NCBI GenBank assembly: GCA_016584305.1
Contig: JACEEZ010016253.1
Span: forward strand, 988,501 to 1,052,500
Length of the DNA stretch: 64,000 nt
Origin: Chionoecetes opilio
Taxonomy: Eukaryota > Arthropoda > Malacostraca > Decapoda > Majidae
Reading direction: 5' to 3'
Numbering within the stretch: position 1 is the stretch's first letter; every line of letters starts with the position of its first letter. Position numbers and translations under genes: made by a program. Shown one piece after another: positions 1 to 13,118 of the stretch. The notes under the pieces are model-generated. The model saw only the letters and a program-made list of their open reading frames with translations. It was not told the DNA's origin and made no database searches.

Positions 1-134
1 CTAGTCTACAGACCTAAATTTAGTTCATAATGATATGATATGATACCCAATAACTATAGCGAGGATCACTTTTGTACTTCATAAGAAAAATAAATTGTTA
101 TTGTAAAACCCAAATTTATTTAGCACTAATTAAA

Positions 135-800
135 TCATTACGCTAATAACTCATTAAGGGCTTGTTCTACGCAAAAAGTTTGTTGTACAGACCCCCATTG
201 ATTTTGACAGCACTACTAGCATGTCAAATTTCAGCTCAATCCGACAATATTTAGGAGTAGTTATACACTTTTTGGCTCACGAATGGTTCCACTCCCCTTA
301 CGCGAACGGGACTTATGGTAAGTGACAGCTTGCTTCGCTCACTGCCAATAAAATCAACTTGTACATACGATTCCCGATTCGGTAAACGTTTCATTTAGTC
401 AATATAGCATTATATCCTCGTAGACATTTAGAGTAATGCATCAAGTATAGGCGTCCAGCCTCTGGCCCCTTTGCTTTTGGCTCAGTTCTTGCGGCTGGAA
501 CGTGGCAGCGAGCCACGTTCCAGCCAATTGACTCATTACACTAATTACTCATTAAGGGCTTGTTCTACGTAAAAAGTTTGTTTCACAGACCCCTATTGAT
601 TTTGACAGCACTACTTGCATGTCAAATTTCAGCTCAATCCGACAATAAGTAGGAGTAGTTTACGCTAATTACTCATTAAGAGCTTGTTTTACGCAAAAAG
701 TTTGCTTCACAGACCTCCATTGATTTTGACAGCACTACTTGCATGTCAAATTTCAGCTCAATCCGACAATATTTAGGAGTAGTTATACACTTTTTGGCTT
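135..800. repeat. Three copies of a ~125-140 bp repeat
   Basis: Copies lie at about 135-277, 535-660 and 661-800. Each carries ACTCATTAAGGGCTTGTT near the start, ATTGATTTTGACAGCAC in the middle and GCTCAATCCGACAATA near the end. The second and third are directly adjacent; the first is separated from them by about 260 bp. No coding potential is visible. Copies 1 and 3 continue into a shared TTATACACTTTTTGGCT tail, so the second copy is probably truncated. This is likely part of an interspersed element whose family I do not recognise. Confidence 0.75.
493..525. repeat. Perfect 14-bp stem hairpin
   Basis: GGCTGGAACGTGGC at 493-506 is followed by a 5-nt loop and its exact reverse complement at 512-525. 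It lies between two copies of the upstream repeat family. It may be the terminal or subterminal hairpin of that element, but no element boundary could be fixed. Confidence 0.7.
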
Positions 801-1467
801 AAACTTGGTTCCACTGGTCTTATGGTAAGAAGCAGCTCGTTTCGCTCGCTGCCAATTAATGAACAACTATTACCATATTCATTGTTTGTTGCCAGACGAG
901 TGTACAGCAACTTTTGTCATTGTACGACAAGGTCAAAGGTGGTGAGACTGGTGACGTTCAGGGAGAGGAGTTGCGTGTAGCACTACACGGTGGTAGTGGA
1001 GGCATGGACACGGCAGCAGCAAGTGTTCAAGGGTTTCCTGGACGTTCATGCGCTAGGGGCAGTTATAGTATACTGGTAAACACAAGCGACTAGCTTCGTC
1101 AGCGATCGTCACTCCTGTTTACATTATACAAACATCGTACTTTGGCAGGGCTGTGTTTATGTTAAAAATGTTGGATGGCGAAATTATCTATGGCGTTAAC
1201 ATGATTTTTATAGAATAAGAAATCATACAACCCTTGTGCGAACATCTATAGTCTTTCAGCATCAATGGAGACACATATTCACCGAAACATTTTGACGTAA
1301 TACTTCCTTAGAGGCTTGCGGACCATGCAGGAGTATAGCATACTTTCAAATACTATTTCTTCAAACCAATGTTCATGATATGGACATGAGTATATCAAAA
1401 CCATTGGTTTTATTAGTTAAAACCTGATATTCAACACAAGAACACTTAAGAGTCGGTACGGGCCTCA
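801..1467. other. No gene recognised
   Basis: There is no convincing ORF, RNA or splice pattern. At 1451-1465 a stretch ending GGTACGGGCCT looks like the right end of another GGCCCGTACC-type element lying directly against the one that starts at 1468. Confidence 0.5.
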
Positions 1468-2734
1468 GGCCCGTACCGAGAGTCATAATGAAGGGCGAGC
1501 GACAACCTTCGTCGACTGAGGAAGGGTACCATAAAAGGGATATTTTTCGGAACGAAGAGTAGCGACGAAGGTCGGCACGAAGACACGGGGGTGCGTGCCG
1601 ACCTTCGACCGTCGTCGCTGCTCTTCGTTCCGAAAAATATCCCTTTTTGTTACCCTTCCTCAGTCGACGAAGCTTGTCGCTCGCCCTTCATCATGACTCT
1701 CGGTACAGCCCCCTTCACACATTCCATAATGGAACCACGAACGCGCCAACAATGCAATGCGCAGCGCCGTCATAGTCCTGGTTATGGGTCCATCGTGACC
1801 GAACGTGACTCACGCTCGTGACGCACTCGGCCGAGGCCACGAAAAGTTAGTACATTCACTAAAAAATCGGGAAGCTCCCCGAATTTTGTACCCAACGCAG
1901 TGCTATCGTAAGTCTATCGTGACGCTATCGTTATCTATGTAGCAGCTTCGTGATACTGGGCCATATTCAAGAATTTTTCTCCACCCGTTGTGTCGGTTTT
2001 TGGTATACAAGAATCAAAATACGACGCGACGCGTCGAGCTCAGGGGTGGAGGTTTGTCAGCTGATTCCCGACAACTTGCACATCCCCCCTTCACCCCGCT
2101 CTCCACTCATTCCATCGTATTTCTTCCCAGACCATTACAGGAGAGTTTTCAACACAACCGAGAGTGACAGCCATACACTGTGAATGCACACGTGTCATCA
2201 TTAAGGTAAAATCTGGTCCAGGAGGCCTTATATAGGTGTGTGAACTTGTGAGGAAGCCAGGCGGCGGCGGGAGGGTGGAGGGCAGCCATTGTGTGGAGCA
2301 GTGGTGGCGGGCCGTTCAAATGTACTCGCACGCATCACTCAGGCCAATTTTTTCTGCACCAACGCCTCAGACAAGTGGCGAACACTAACTTAGCTATTAT
2401 TCATGTTCACTATCATATTCGCGTTATATTCATACATATTCATGTTCATATTCGCGTTCATGGCACCGTCATGGCACTGTCGTGGTTATCGTAGCTCTAT
2501 CGTGACGACAAAATGACCGTTTATTTTCCATTCATGACTTAGTCTTACAGCTATCATGACTTCATCGTGACCATCTTACGACTGTCATGACACATACTTA
2601 CAGGCAACGTGACATTGTTGTGAGGCTATCGTGGTCTGCGTTTATCGTGGTAAAATTTCACGTTAGCGTCAATAATCAAATTAGTGGCGCTATCGTGGTT
2701 CGATTATGGAATGTGTGAAGGGAGCTTACGGGCC
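1468..2734. mobile_element. Foldback TIR element (GGCCCGTACC family), split by a second element
   Basis: The element starts GGCCCGTACCGAGAGT at 1468. Two long arms fold back on each other: about 1472-1570 pairs with about 1595-1706. The right end is interrupted: CTCTCGGTAC stops at 1706 and GGGCC resumes at 2730-2734. Removing the 1020-bp insert and one TAC restores the terminus ACTCTCGGTACGGGCC seen at the ends of three longer relatives (37731-38446, 51952-52681, 53223-53953). Without the insert the element is about 244 bp, MITE sized, and has no ORF worth calling. Confidence 0.75.
1707..2726. mobile_element. 1020-bp TIR element, AGCYCCCTTCACACATTCC termini, TAC duplication
   Basis: The left end reads AGCCCCCTTCACACATTCC and the right end is its near-perfect inverse (AGCTCCCTTCACACATTCC). 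The TIR extends about 40 bp, through ACCACGA and GCGCCA. TAC flanks both sides (1704-1706 and 2727-2729). The interior carries many copies of CTATCGTG/TATCGTGAC in both orientations, as expected of subterminal transposase-binding repeats. No transposase ORF is present, so it is non-autonomous. A 3-bp duplication fits PIF/Harbinger or CACTA types; the class is inference. A larger relative in the opposite orientation lies at 42003-44157. Confidence 0.8.
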
Positions 2735-3057
2735 TGAGTAACTTACAGTCGTTAAATAACATATAAAATATTGGTCGCTAGCACCCAGTTGTCCGCAAAT
2801 TACCTATACAATCAAGATTTATGGACATTTGGAACGGGATCTTAATATTCAGTGCAGTGGCCTATTATGTGCGTGGTGTCGTAACCTAAGTATAGAGCTG
2901 TTCAATAAGTCCAGAGCCATTACATTATTTTATAGCCATCCATTTGAAAGCTCGTTTTCTTCTTGAACAAAGCGTAAAAGAAAATGAAAAAGTTTTGCAG
3001 GGATGACTCGTGTAATATCCATGTATGTTACGTACTAAGTGTCTCGTGCACCCTCAT
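2735..3057. other. Short gap without a gene
   Basis: AT-rich sequence between two transposons. No ORF, RNA or repeat boundary was recognised. Confidence 0.5.
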
Positions 3058-3319
3058 AATGGACCCATTTACTCAAACCTAAAACACGGAGTATTATGAA
3101 GTTTTGGATGCAATATAGGCTACATATCACTGTACTCATATTCTTTTTGCTGAGAAATGCACCATAAATTAAATATATGGCTTTTTTTGGCCCAAAATAT
3201 CACAACACGACGGAATGCGCTGTGATTGGTTGTGACGTAGTAGGCGCAGACTCAGATCTCGCCTGATCAGCTGATCGGCTTGTTTTGGTTCAGCAGACCG
3301 CAGTACCTATCCATTCAAC

Positions 3320-3544
3320 ATGTCCCAGACAAAAAGAACATATTATGCTTGTTTTGTGCCAATGTGCAAAAACATAACAATTAAAGCTCCAGAGAATGTG
3401 TTCATAACTATGCCTAAAGACAAGAAAAAGAGGAAACAGTGGTGGATGTCTGCAAGGCGTGATTTCTCGATGAAGGAAAATTCATACTATTGCTGTGAAG
3501 ACCATTTTGATGTATTATTAATGTATGTGCTTGTGCATGGATAA
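3320..3544 (+). pseudogene. THAP-type zinc finger fragment (transposase N-terminus)
   Basis: The 74-residue frame begins MSQTKRTYYACFVPMC. It contains the C2CH pattern of a THAP domain: Cys11-x4-Cys16, then 42 residues, then Cys59-x2-His62 followed by Phe63, with Trp41/Trp42 in the middle. THAP domains bind DNA through this zinc site and are usually the first 80-90 residues of P-element transposases or of domesticated THAP proteins. The frame stops shortly after the finger, and the downstream sequence is broken by the RTE-like insertion, so this is a relic. A related segment (SKDKKKSKQWWMS) is readable on the minus strand at about 30270-30412, where the Cys pair falls in another frame. The possibility of a first exon spliced to a distant catalytic exon cannot be excluded. 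Confidence 0.6.
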
Positions 3545-3645
3545 GTAACTTGCAAATTATATGTAGCTGTGGGGCTTTAGCTGAGCTGTGATAAGTTGCG
3601 GGAGTGGTATGCAGTATGCAAGACTTTTGAGGTAGGGATGAGACA

Positions 3646-4481
3646 AGATCACTGATCTTGTTTTTGCCGATGATGCAGTAATCTTTGCTGAGTCGCTGGA
3701 GGTCCTGGTGATGGCTCTCGAGGCGCTGCACGAGGAGGCAAAGCCTTTGGGACTTGAGGTCTCCTGGCTCAAGACCAAGGTCCAGGTGTTTGGAGACTTA
3801 TTAGATGAAGCAGTACAGTCTGTTCATGCGTGTGGCGAGGACATTGAGATCTTGGAAAGTTTTACATACCTTGGTAGCGCAGTCCATAATGACGGCGGGT
3901 CACGTCAAGAAGTCTTACGGCGGATTGGCATAGCCCATGGTGTTATGGACTCGCTCAGCGGGAGTATTTGGCGTTGTCGGTACCTGTGCAGGAGGACAAA
4001 GATCTGGATCTTCAAGTCGCTTGTGATCCCTGTCTTACTCTATGGTTGTGAGACATGGACACTAAATAGTGACTTGAAGAGACGAATCAATGCCTTTGGT
4101 AATAAGTGTCTTCGCAGAATCATGGGGTATCGCTGGGATGATTACGTGTCAAATCAGCGATTGCACCGTGAGACTGAATCGAGGCCTATTACCTGCATAG
4201 TCCGTCAGCGCAAACTTCGGCTATATGGGCATGTGGCACGCTACCCTGAAACCGATCCTTCCCATCGGGTTGTATCTGTAAGAGACAATCCGGCGTGGAG
4301 GAGGCCAAGGGGGCGCCCACAAGGCTCGTGGCTGGGGCAAGTTGATGTTTCTTGTCGAGAGCTGCTTGGTATGGGAAAGGAGCCTGCATGGGAACTCGCG
4401 CGTGGTGACCCCCGGGAGTGGCGTCGTAGGGTGGGCGAGGCGACGCGCCCCCCGGCGTATGCCCCTAATGATTGATTGATT
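3646..4481 (+). mobile_element. RTE-like non-LTR retroposon, 5'-truncated copy with target duplication
   Basis: The translation runs from ITDLVFADDAVIFAES to RPPAYAPND at about 4474. It covers the catalytic FADD box of reverse transcriptase, the thumb region and the C-terminal tail with WRRPRGRPQGSW, as in RTE-like LINEs. The tail is a short ATTG tandem repeat. GATGAGACA occurs at 3637-3645 and again at 4482-4490, a 9-bp target-site duplication that fixes both ends. The RT fingers and the endonuclease are missing, so this copy is dead on arrival. Close relatives lie at 25731-25865 and 33301-34500. Confidence 0.85.
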
Positions 4482-4620
4482 GATGAGACAGGCTGGGTTT
4501 TTCATGTTATGTATACAACACGCAGTGAGTTAGATAAAATTATAGAGTCCTTTCCCGCCCTTATTAGTGTTTTTTCCTCCAGACCTTCACAGATCCCTTC
4601 AGATACCTCTAAACTGTAAT

Positions 4621-4849
4621 TATAAAGTGGGGGGGAGATGCCCCCTTCACCCCCCTCCCCTCCTTAACGACCCCCCTGGACCCCTCAAAAATATAATATG
4701 TTTAATATTACTAATCTAACCTCACTATAACCTAACCTAACCTAATCTCACTAATAACCTCATAGCGAGACCCCCTAAAAAAAATAATTACTAACCTAAC
4801 CTACCCTTGTAAAATTTTAGTTATATTTTACTAACCTAACTAATCTTAC
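4621..4849. other. G/C-run and CCTAA-rich spacer
   Basis: A run of C and G homopolymer tracts is followed by several CCTAA-type steps (for example ACCTAACCTAACCTAA near 4732). CCTAA is the complement of the arthropod telomere repeat TTAGG, but the runs are only two to three units long and degenerate. No ORF. Confidence 0.4.
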
Positions 4850-5436
4850 TAACTTGCATTACCCCTACTACCGCAAGATGACCAGTAATCCTCCTTCAAG
4901 TGATGTAGTAGGTATTCACTGTGTTTGTGAATATGTAAGTTGTACTTTATAAGGAAAAAATGGATAGACAGAGATAAGTGGCCCGTGACACCAGACAAGT
5001 GATGACTTCTGGGATCGGCATTCCTTATAGGGAGCTTAAATGAACCTACAATGACATGTATAACTAGACAGATAGAAGAACTCATAGAGGAACAGGTAGA
5101 AATGTATGGTTAGTAAAGGTTGTAGTGGTGAGTAGAGTGACGAAGGGTGTATGTTTTGCTTATGTGGGGAAAGAAAGCCATACATTTCTACCTGTTCCTC
5201 TATGAGTTCGTCTATCTGTCTAGCTGTACATGTCATTGCAGGTTCATTTAAGCTCCCTATAAGGAATGCCGATCCCAGAAGTCATCACTTGTCTGGTGTC
5301 ACGGGCCACTTATCTCTGTCTATCCATTTTTTCCTTATAAAGTACAACTTACATATTCACAAACACAGTGAATACCTACTACATCACTTGAAGGAGGATT
5401 ACTGGTCATCTTGCGGTAGTAGGGGTAATGCAAGTT
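4850..5436. repeat. Large foldback with ~265-bp near-identical arms
   Basis: The arm from about 4850 (CTTGCATTACCCCTACTACC) to about 5115 is repeated inverted from about 5170 to 5436, with a ~55-bp spacer. Only a few mismatches are visible. A single-arm relative occurs at about 29025-29290, next to a minisatellite that amplifies its inner end. The foldback lies inside the THAP transposon and could be a structural half of that element or a separate insertion. Confidence 0.85.
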
Positions 5437-5683
5437 GGTGTATTAGTAGGTAGTACATATAGTAGCGGCCGCTTCACAGCTGTTTTGCTCTGTTGTCTGC
5501 GCTGTTGACGTCACAACATGGCGCCAGTCGTTTTAGAGCGTATAAATGTTCCTGTACTTAAATTGGCTGTATCATCAAAAATACTGTTCACATAGAAAAA
5601 TCAACATCACTGCCCAACTATATGAGGCGTGAAGATTTCAAATCAATCGTTACCTCAAGTAGAGGAAACGGGCCCATTATATA

Positions 5684-6423
5684 ATGTATCTCGGACACTA
5701 AAGGTCAGTAGAAGACCGATCCTTGCTAACTACTATATTCATACTACAGACATACATATATACTTACAAAAAAAAATCCTTCCTTTGCCGCCGATCCTTT
5801 TTATGCGAATTTTTAAAGTTTTTTAGGAGGTTAAAACGTGGGGTTATCATTCACTCCGTAGCTATTCATCGTCAACGTGAACCACCACTCACATGAATAA
5901 ATGTCAAATATGCATTTTATACTGATGCATTTTTCAGGGGCACAAAACATTGTAATCTTATGCATTGTTGTCTTTGTCTTAGCTAACGTAGCATAAAAAG
6001 AAAGCTGGTATTATGCCAGGTGCTGCAGTGATAAATATTGCCAGAATACATTGAGAATACATTGATAAAAGATTAGTAAATTAAATGGCCATTGTGAAAA
6101 AAGAAGCCAACGCTTAGTGTTAAATATTGGTTTTGCTTATAATGCTGATACAAATAATGAATGGAATAGGCAGCACTGCCACTGTGAGCATAGTATACGA
6201 GATTTTGTACAATTTTGAAACCATAAGCTGATAAGCATTAACTTTAAGCTTTCCTATACATGAATAGTTATAACTTTAACCAATACCTATCTTTGTAATG
6301 CTAAAGTGTAGTAAATATTCAAAGTAAAAGATAGAATTTCTTCACCATACTGATTATGATTTTGTAAAGCCACTCACCACACACACCTCACACGGCAGCG
6401 GGGCCCTGGGGGATGATAGCCGC
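5684..6423. other. AT-rich spacer, no gene recognised
   Basis: No ORF with convincing codon structure, no splice pattern and no recognisable repeat family. Confidence 0.5.
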
Positions 6424-7072
6424 CAGGGGCGTATTTAGGATCTTGAACCATTGGGGGCTGAGCCCAGCCAAGAGATCTTAAATTTTTTACAGGATAATTT
6501 TCAATTTATTTATGAGTATAATGAAAATAAGATGTGAGACACTGTGCGCTACCAAAAGGGTCCGGTAATTTGCTTAGGATAACTTTCGAAACATGAAATA
6601 AAAATAAAATTAAGACAATCTGAGTTGGGGTTCAACTTCGTTATTATATTTATTTTCATCAGTAGGAGTAAAACCCTAAGAAAAAGAGAGCTTTGTCGTG
6701 ATGAAGCAGTCATATAGATTGTATATTCCCAATGCTTTGTTCAGTACTGAAATCTGACCAACCTTGGTTTTATAACTACTTTTTATATATTTTTACATCA
6801 CAAAAGACTGGCCAAGGACACACAAAAATGCACTTCGATCTGTTAACTCTGTGTGTTGTCCATCTGATAATCTCTTCTTCACCTTTCCTGTCGGTCTGTT
6901 GGTGTCTCCTCTGTCATGCACTTCTCATCTCCTCTGTTCTCTCCACCTCTCTCATGTCCTGCTCATAAAAAGGATGTCATCAGCATACGCTAAGTAACAT
7001 CTAACCAAATATCTTGTTTTTTTACTATAATTTTATGTTGCCCCAGTCAGAGCTTATCTTATTTTTGTGAGG

Positions 7073-7105
<33 letters not shown>

Positions 7106-7177
7106 TTTGAGATCCGGGGCTATTCATAAAACATTCGGGGCTACAGTCCCCAATGCCCAGGCCTAACTACGCCCATG
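6424..7177. mobile_element. hAT-like non-autonomous element (probable)
   Basis: The left end CAGGGGCGTATTTAGG mirrors the right end, which read inverted is CATGGGCGTAGTTAGG. This is the CA(G)-plus-GGCGTA style of terminus common in hAT-type MITEs. The flanking octamers ATAGCCGC and TTACCTGC agree at only five of eight positions, so the target duplication is doubtful. Inside are a LINE 3'-end stub (about 6788-6830, TTTACATCACAAAAGACTGG) and a 27-bp poly(A) tract near 7075-7102. No transposase frame. Confidence 0.5.
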
Positions 7178-7192
7178 TTACCTGCGTTGCTA

Positions 7193-7455
7193 CTACCGTA
7201 GATAACACTATAGTCGCCAGTCACTTACCACTACACTAATGTCGCCAGGCACAATATATTACGAATTCTAGCATCACTACAGACTTTTATGTGCCACTGA
7301 AGACATGTAGTGTGATGTACATAATATACACTTCTGTGCATGCCTCTTCAGTGGTACATAAAAGTCTGTAGTGATGCTGAAATTCATAATATATTGTGCT
7401 TGGCGACATTAGTGCAGTGGCACGTGACTGGCGACTATAGTGTTATCTACGGTAG
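7193..7455. repeat. Foldback MITE-like palindrome
   Basis: CTACCGTAGATAACACTATA at 7193 is repeated inverted at the right end (7455). The arms are about 110 bp and pair with few mismatches around an unpaired centre near 7315-7335. No ORF. Confidence 0.8.
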
Positions 7456-7477
7456 GGTCACCGGCGGGTAGTCTCTT

Positions 7478-7675
7478 CACCAACACCCGGCCGCATATTA
7501 ACAATACGCTCGCCTTTTCGGCAGACCCTTCAACCCCCCGCAATGGCGCCTCCTCCAGCCGCTTGGCTCCGCCCACTCTTGAGTTTGAGCTTGAGTTGGG
7601 AGTCACCCTGTAGGATCTCTGTAATAAGAGGGTACCGCCATTCATAGGCCCTATGTTAAACGCTACTGGGCGCCA

Positions 7676-7745
<70 letters not shown>

Positions 7746-8105
7746 GACAGGAGGTAGGAGGAAGCTGTTGTCTTTTCAAGCAGGATGAAATGAAAAGGAA
7801 ACATCGTACATTTGGCGCGCTACATGGCATCTCGAAACACAACAAACTGGGCAAGCAAGACTCTCTCAGAGTGACAGCCAGAGATTCTCACAGAGATTCA
7901 GCCAGAGTGACATGGGAAAGTTGTATCTAATATTCTCTTTTGCAGACTAACATCATCTCTTCGGTACACAAGGTTTGGGAGTATCAGGCGGCTACAGTGG
8001 CATTCGCGAGTTAGTGGGCGGAGCCGAGCGGCTGAAGGAGGCGCCAATGCGAGGGGGGTTGGAGGGTCTGCCGAAAAGGCGAGCGTATTGTTAATATGCC
8101 ACCCA
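7478..8105. repeat. Inverted-repeat pair around a (TC)n tract
   Basis: About 7478-7575 (GCCGCATATTAACAATACGC onward) is present inverted at about 8010-8105, roughly 95 bp with a handful of mismatches. Between the arms are (TC)n at about 7676-7743 and unrelated sequence. This looks like a GC-rich TIR element whose interior diverged; the family is unknown. Confidence 0.7.
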
Positions 8106-8313
8106 GCCACCCTTAAACGACCCTCAGCGCCACCCTGTCACACGTCCCGACACCTGCAGGACGTCTCGCTGCGCCACACAACACAAGGCACAAGCACGTC
8201 CACCCAACGTGAACAGGGAGAGGGATTAACTTATGGGCGCAGGCTGGCTGACCTTCCTTTCTTGGCCTTGGATTAATAGACACTATAAAGACACTTAAGA
8301 CAGACACTTAAGA

Positions 8314-9980
<1,667 letters not shown>

Positions 9981-10019
9981 TCTAAGTTTCTTAGAAATTT
10001 TACTTCTAGGTTGTACACA

Positions 10020-12540
10020 AAATTTTAGACGACTTCATTTCAGACATGTTGGCAATAGAAATACAAACTAACACTGGAAAAATTACCATAGCAACCCTAT
10101 ACCAACCTCCCAAAGACAATACATCCCAATCCCAGACTTCATCAAAATATTTAGCAGAAATCAACCGGTATATATGCTAACAGACCTAAATGCCAACCAT
10201 CCTACCTTAGGTTACAGACACACAAACACAAAAGGTAGACAAATACACCACCTCATCAGTAACAGGACACTACAACACATAGGCCCATACTTTTCAACAT
10301 ACCATGCACATAATACGGCAACAACACCTGACATAATTTTATCAAACTACAAAATATATCACAACATCCACATTACACAAGGACCTTTAACAACCAGTGA
10401 CCATTTTCCAATTATAATGAAAATAAGTACCAAACCCATCCAAACAGCAAGCACTCCACGTCTCAGCTTCAAGCAAGCAGACTGGGACGGGTTTCAAAAA
10501 GAAATAACAAACAAAATTAATGTTAGCGAACAACAAGATAGTAATAACCTAGAAGAAATAGACGAAGGAATTCAGAAATGGTACGACACAATCCTCCAAG
10601 CAGCACAAAACCACATACCCACAACGCACAACCGTACTCTTCCAACACCTTTTTACAACCAAAACACACAGAACATAATCATACAGTACAACGCTATAAG
10701 ACAACACTCAATCACATACGGGTGGGACATACACCTATACAGACGATATAAACAACTTCAATACACATTACAAGATGCCCTTACAGAAGACAGTAACACA
10801 TACTGGAACAGCGTAATGACAGAAACTGCTGCAACCTATCAAGACTCATCCACTTTCTGGAGAAAAATAAAAAATCTCGCAGGGAACAACAATCCGGAAC
10901 CACACTACTTACTCAACGATAACAACGAAAAAATTTACACATCACGAGACAAGGAGACGCTTCACAGACAATTATTATGGGAGGAAGTTTTCACAGTAGA
11001 CAATATAAACGACGATGAAGACCCTAACGACAACACAGAAGACAAATTTTGGATAACAATAGACATAGAATCACGCCAAATCCTACATCTGACCACACTC
11101 GACTACACAAGAACCACTACACAACAAGAGAAATAACAACTGCAGAAATTAAAGGTATCATTAAATCTTTGAAAAAGACATGTCCTGGTCAAAGTGGCAT
11201 AAACAAAACGCTACTCAAACACCTACCAGATAATGCGATAATCAAACTATGTCACATATATAATTCAACACTATCCGCAGGATATTTCCCCGACATGTGG
11301 AAACAATCAACGATCAGATTAATCCCAAAACAAGGCAAGAATTCACATCGTGCATTAAATTACAGGCTCATCTCATTATTAGAAGTACCTGGAAAAATTT
11401 TCGAACGCATTATAAACAAAAGACTACGACAACACCTCAATGACAATAACTTATATAATAAGCACCAATACGGTTTTCGCCAAGGCAGAGGAACTACCGA
11501 AGCCATTGCACTTATAACAGAACAGATAGCTCAAAACAAAGCAGACAATGGACAATGTCACTTAGTACTACGAGATATCACAAAAGCATTTGACAAAGTT
11601 TGGCACCTAGGCCTAAAATACAAAATACTCCAATTACAACTCCCAACAATACTAGAAAAACTACTCTGTGATATTTTTAGATGACCGAGAGGCAAAAATT
11701 AAAATAGGCACATACTTAGGTGGTCGTATTAAACTACGCTGCGGCGTGCCCCAGGGTAGTGTATTATCTCCGACGCTATTCATTACATACACCAGAGACA
11801 TACCAGACCCAATACAGGGCACAAACATATCATATGCAGACGACATCACTCAAATAATACACTACCCGGGTAAATCAAAGGAAATGCTCAACCGAATAAC
11901 GGCGAGAGAAGTCAGCCGCATAAACAAATACGAACGACAATGGAAAATAGAAACAAATACAATAAAATTCACAGTTATAAGACTGGGAGCAAAGGCCGAA
12001 GAAGAAGTACTCATCGAGGAAGAAATGCTTGACACCCAAATGAAAGGCAAAACACTCGGTCTCACAATTAACAACAGAGGATATATAAAACACATAAAAG
12101 ACAGACAACACAAGGCCTTTGGAGCTCTAACACGACTATTCCGATTTAGAAGTATGCCTATCAAAATGAAAACACATCTAGTCAAAGCACTGGTCCTACC
12201 AATCTTGGACTACCCACCTATCCCAACATTATCAATGAGCAAAACACAAATTAGCAAACTACAAATAACACAAAACAAAGCCCTCAGATTTGCTACAGAA
12301 CAGAGATACCCATACACACTCAACACACAAGAAATACATGAATTAACAAAAAACAGAACCGATTACCATAAGACTCTACAAAAGAGCCGAAAAAATATGG
12401 AAGAAACTTGAAGATGAAGAGAATCCTTTACTAATAACACTAAAACAAAGACAAGAAAATATCAGAAAATGCAATATGAACTTCCCTAGTACACTAATAA
12501 CAATGGAAACTATACCAGAACCACAATATCATTAAAAACT
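10020..12540 (+). mobile_element. A-rich LINE (endonuclease plus reverse transcriptase), frameshifted
   Basis: The plus strand encodes, over three frames, the C-terminal part of an apurinic-type endonuclease (LTDLNANH near 10175 and TTSDHFPI near 10400) and a reverse transcriptase. Readable RT blocks are NKTLLKHLP, ALNYRLISLLEVPGKIFERI, YGFRQGRGTTEA, ITKAFDKVWH, GVPQGSVLSPTLF near 11745 and the catalytic YADD at about 11833-11844. Frames change near 10130, 11100 and 11670, so the copy is not translatable as one protein. The 5' half of the endonuclease and any ORF1 are missing. Codons are strongly A-rich, unlike the other LINEs in this window, which points to a different lineage. The layout fits the Jockey/I group of LINEs; the clade is inference. 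Confidence 0.8.
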
Positions 12541-12689
12541 GAACATGATTAGCTAGATAGACACATAAAGTACATGCAAACACCTATTAAAAAACACAAT
12601 GCATAAAAACTTCAAACATATATCACAAGACACAGCAAGGTGGACTGCCCACCAACTATCTACTTCTACTGTCTTTCATATTTTTACCT

Positions 12690-13118
<429 letters not shown>

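Larger units (their letters stand above)
3058..5678 (+). mobile_element. THAP-domain DNA transposon, copy 1 (interrupted)
   Basis: The ends are imperfect inverted repeats: AATGGACCCATTTACTC at 3058 and, inverted at the right edge (5678), AATGGGCCCGTTTCCTC. A THAP zinc-finger reading frame begins about 260 bp inside the left end. The element is interrupted by an RTE-like retroposon (3646-4481) and holds a large foldback (4850-5436). A second copy in inverse orientation lies at 28804-30679 and shares both termini and the THAP segment. THAP domains are the DNA-binding domains of P-element-type transposases. No catalytic core could be read here, so the copy is non-autonomous or decayed. No clean 8-bp target duplication was found. 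Confidence 0.6.

Noticed and set aside
4720..4810. CCTAACC runs as interstitial telomere sequence
   Set aside because: Only two or three units in a row, degenerate, and similar words occur at 59200-59380 and 60914 in ordinary spacer. Too weak to call telomeric.
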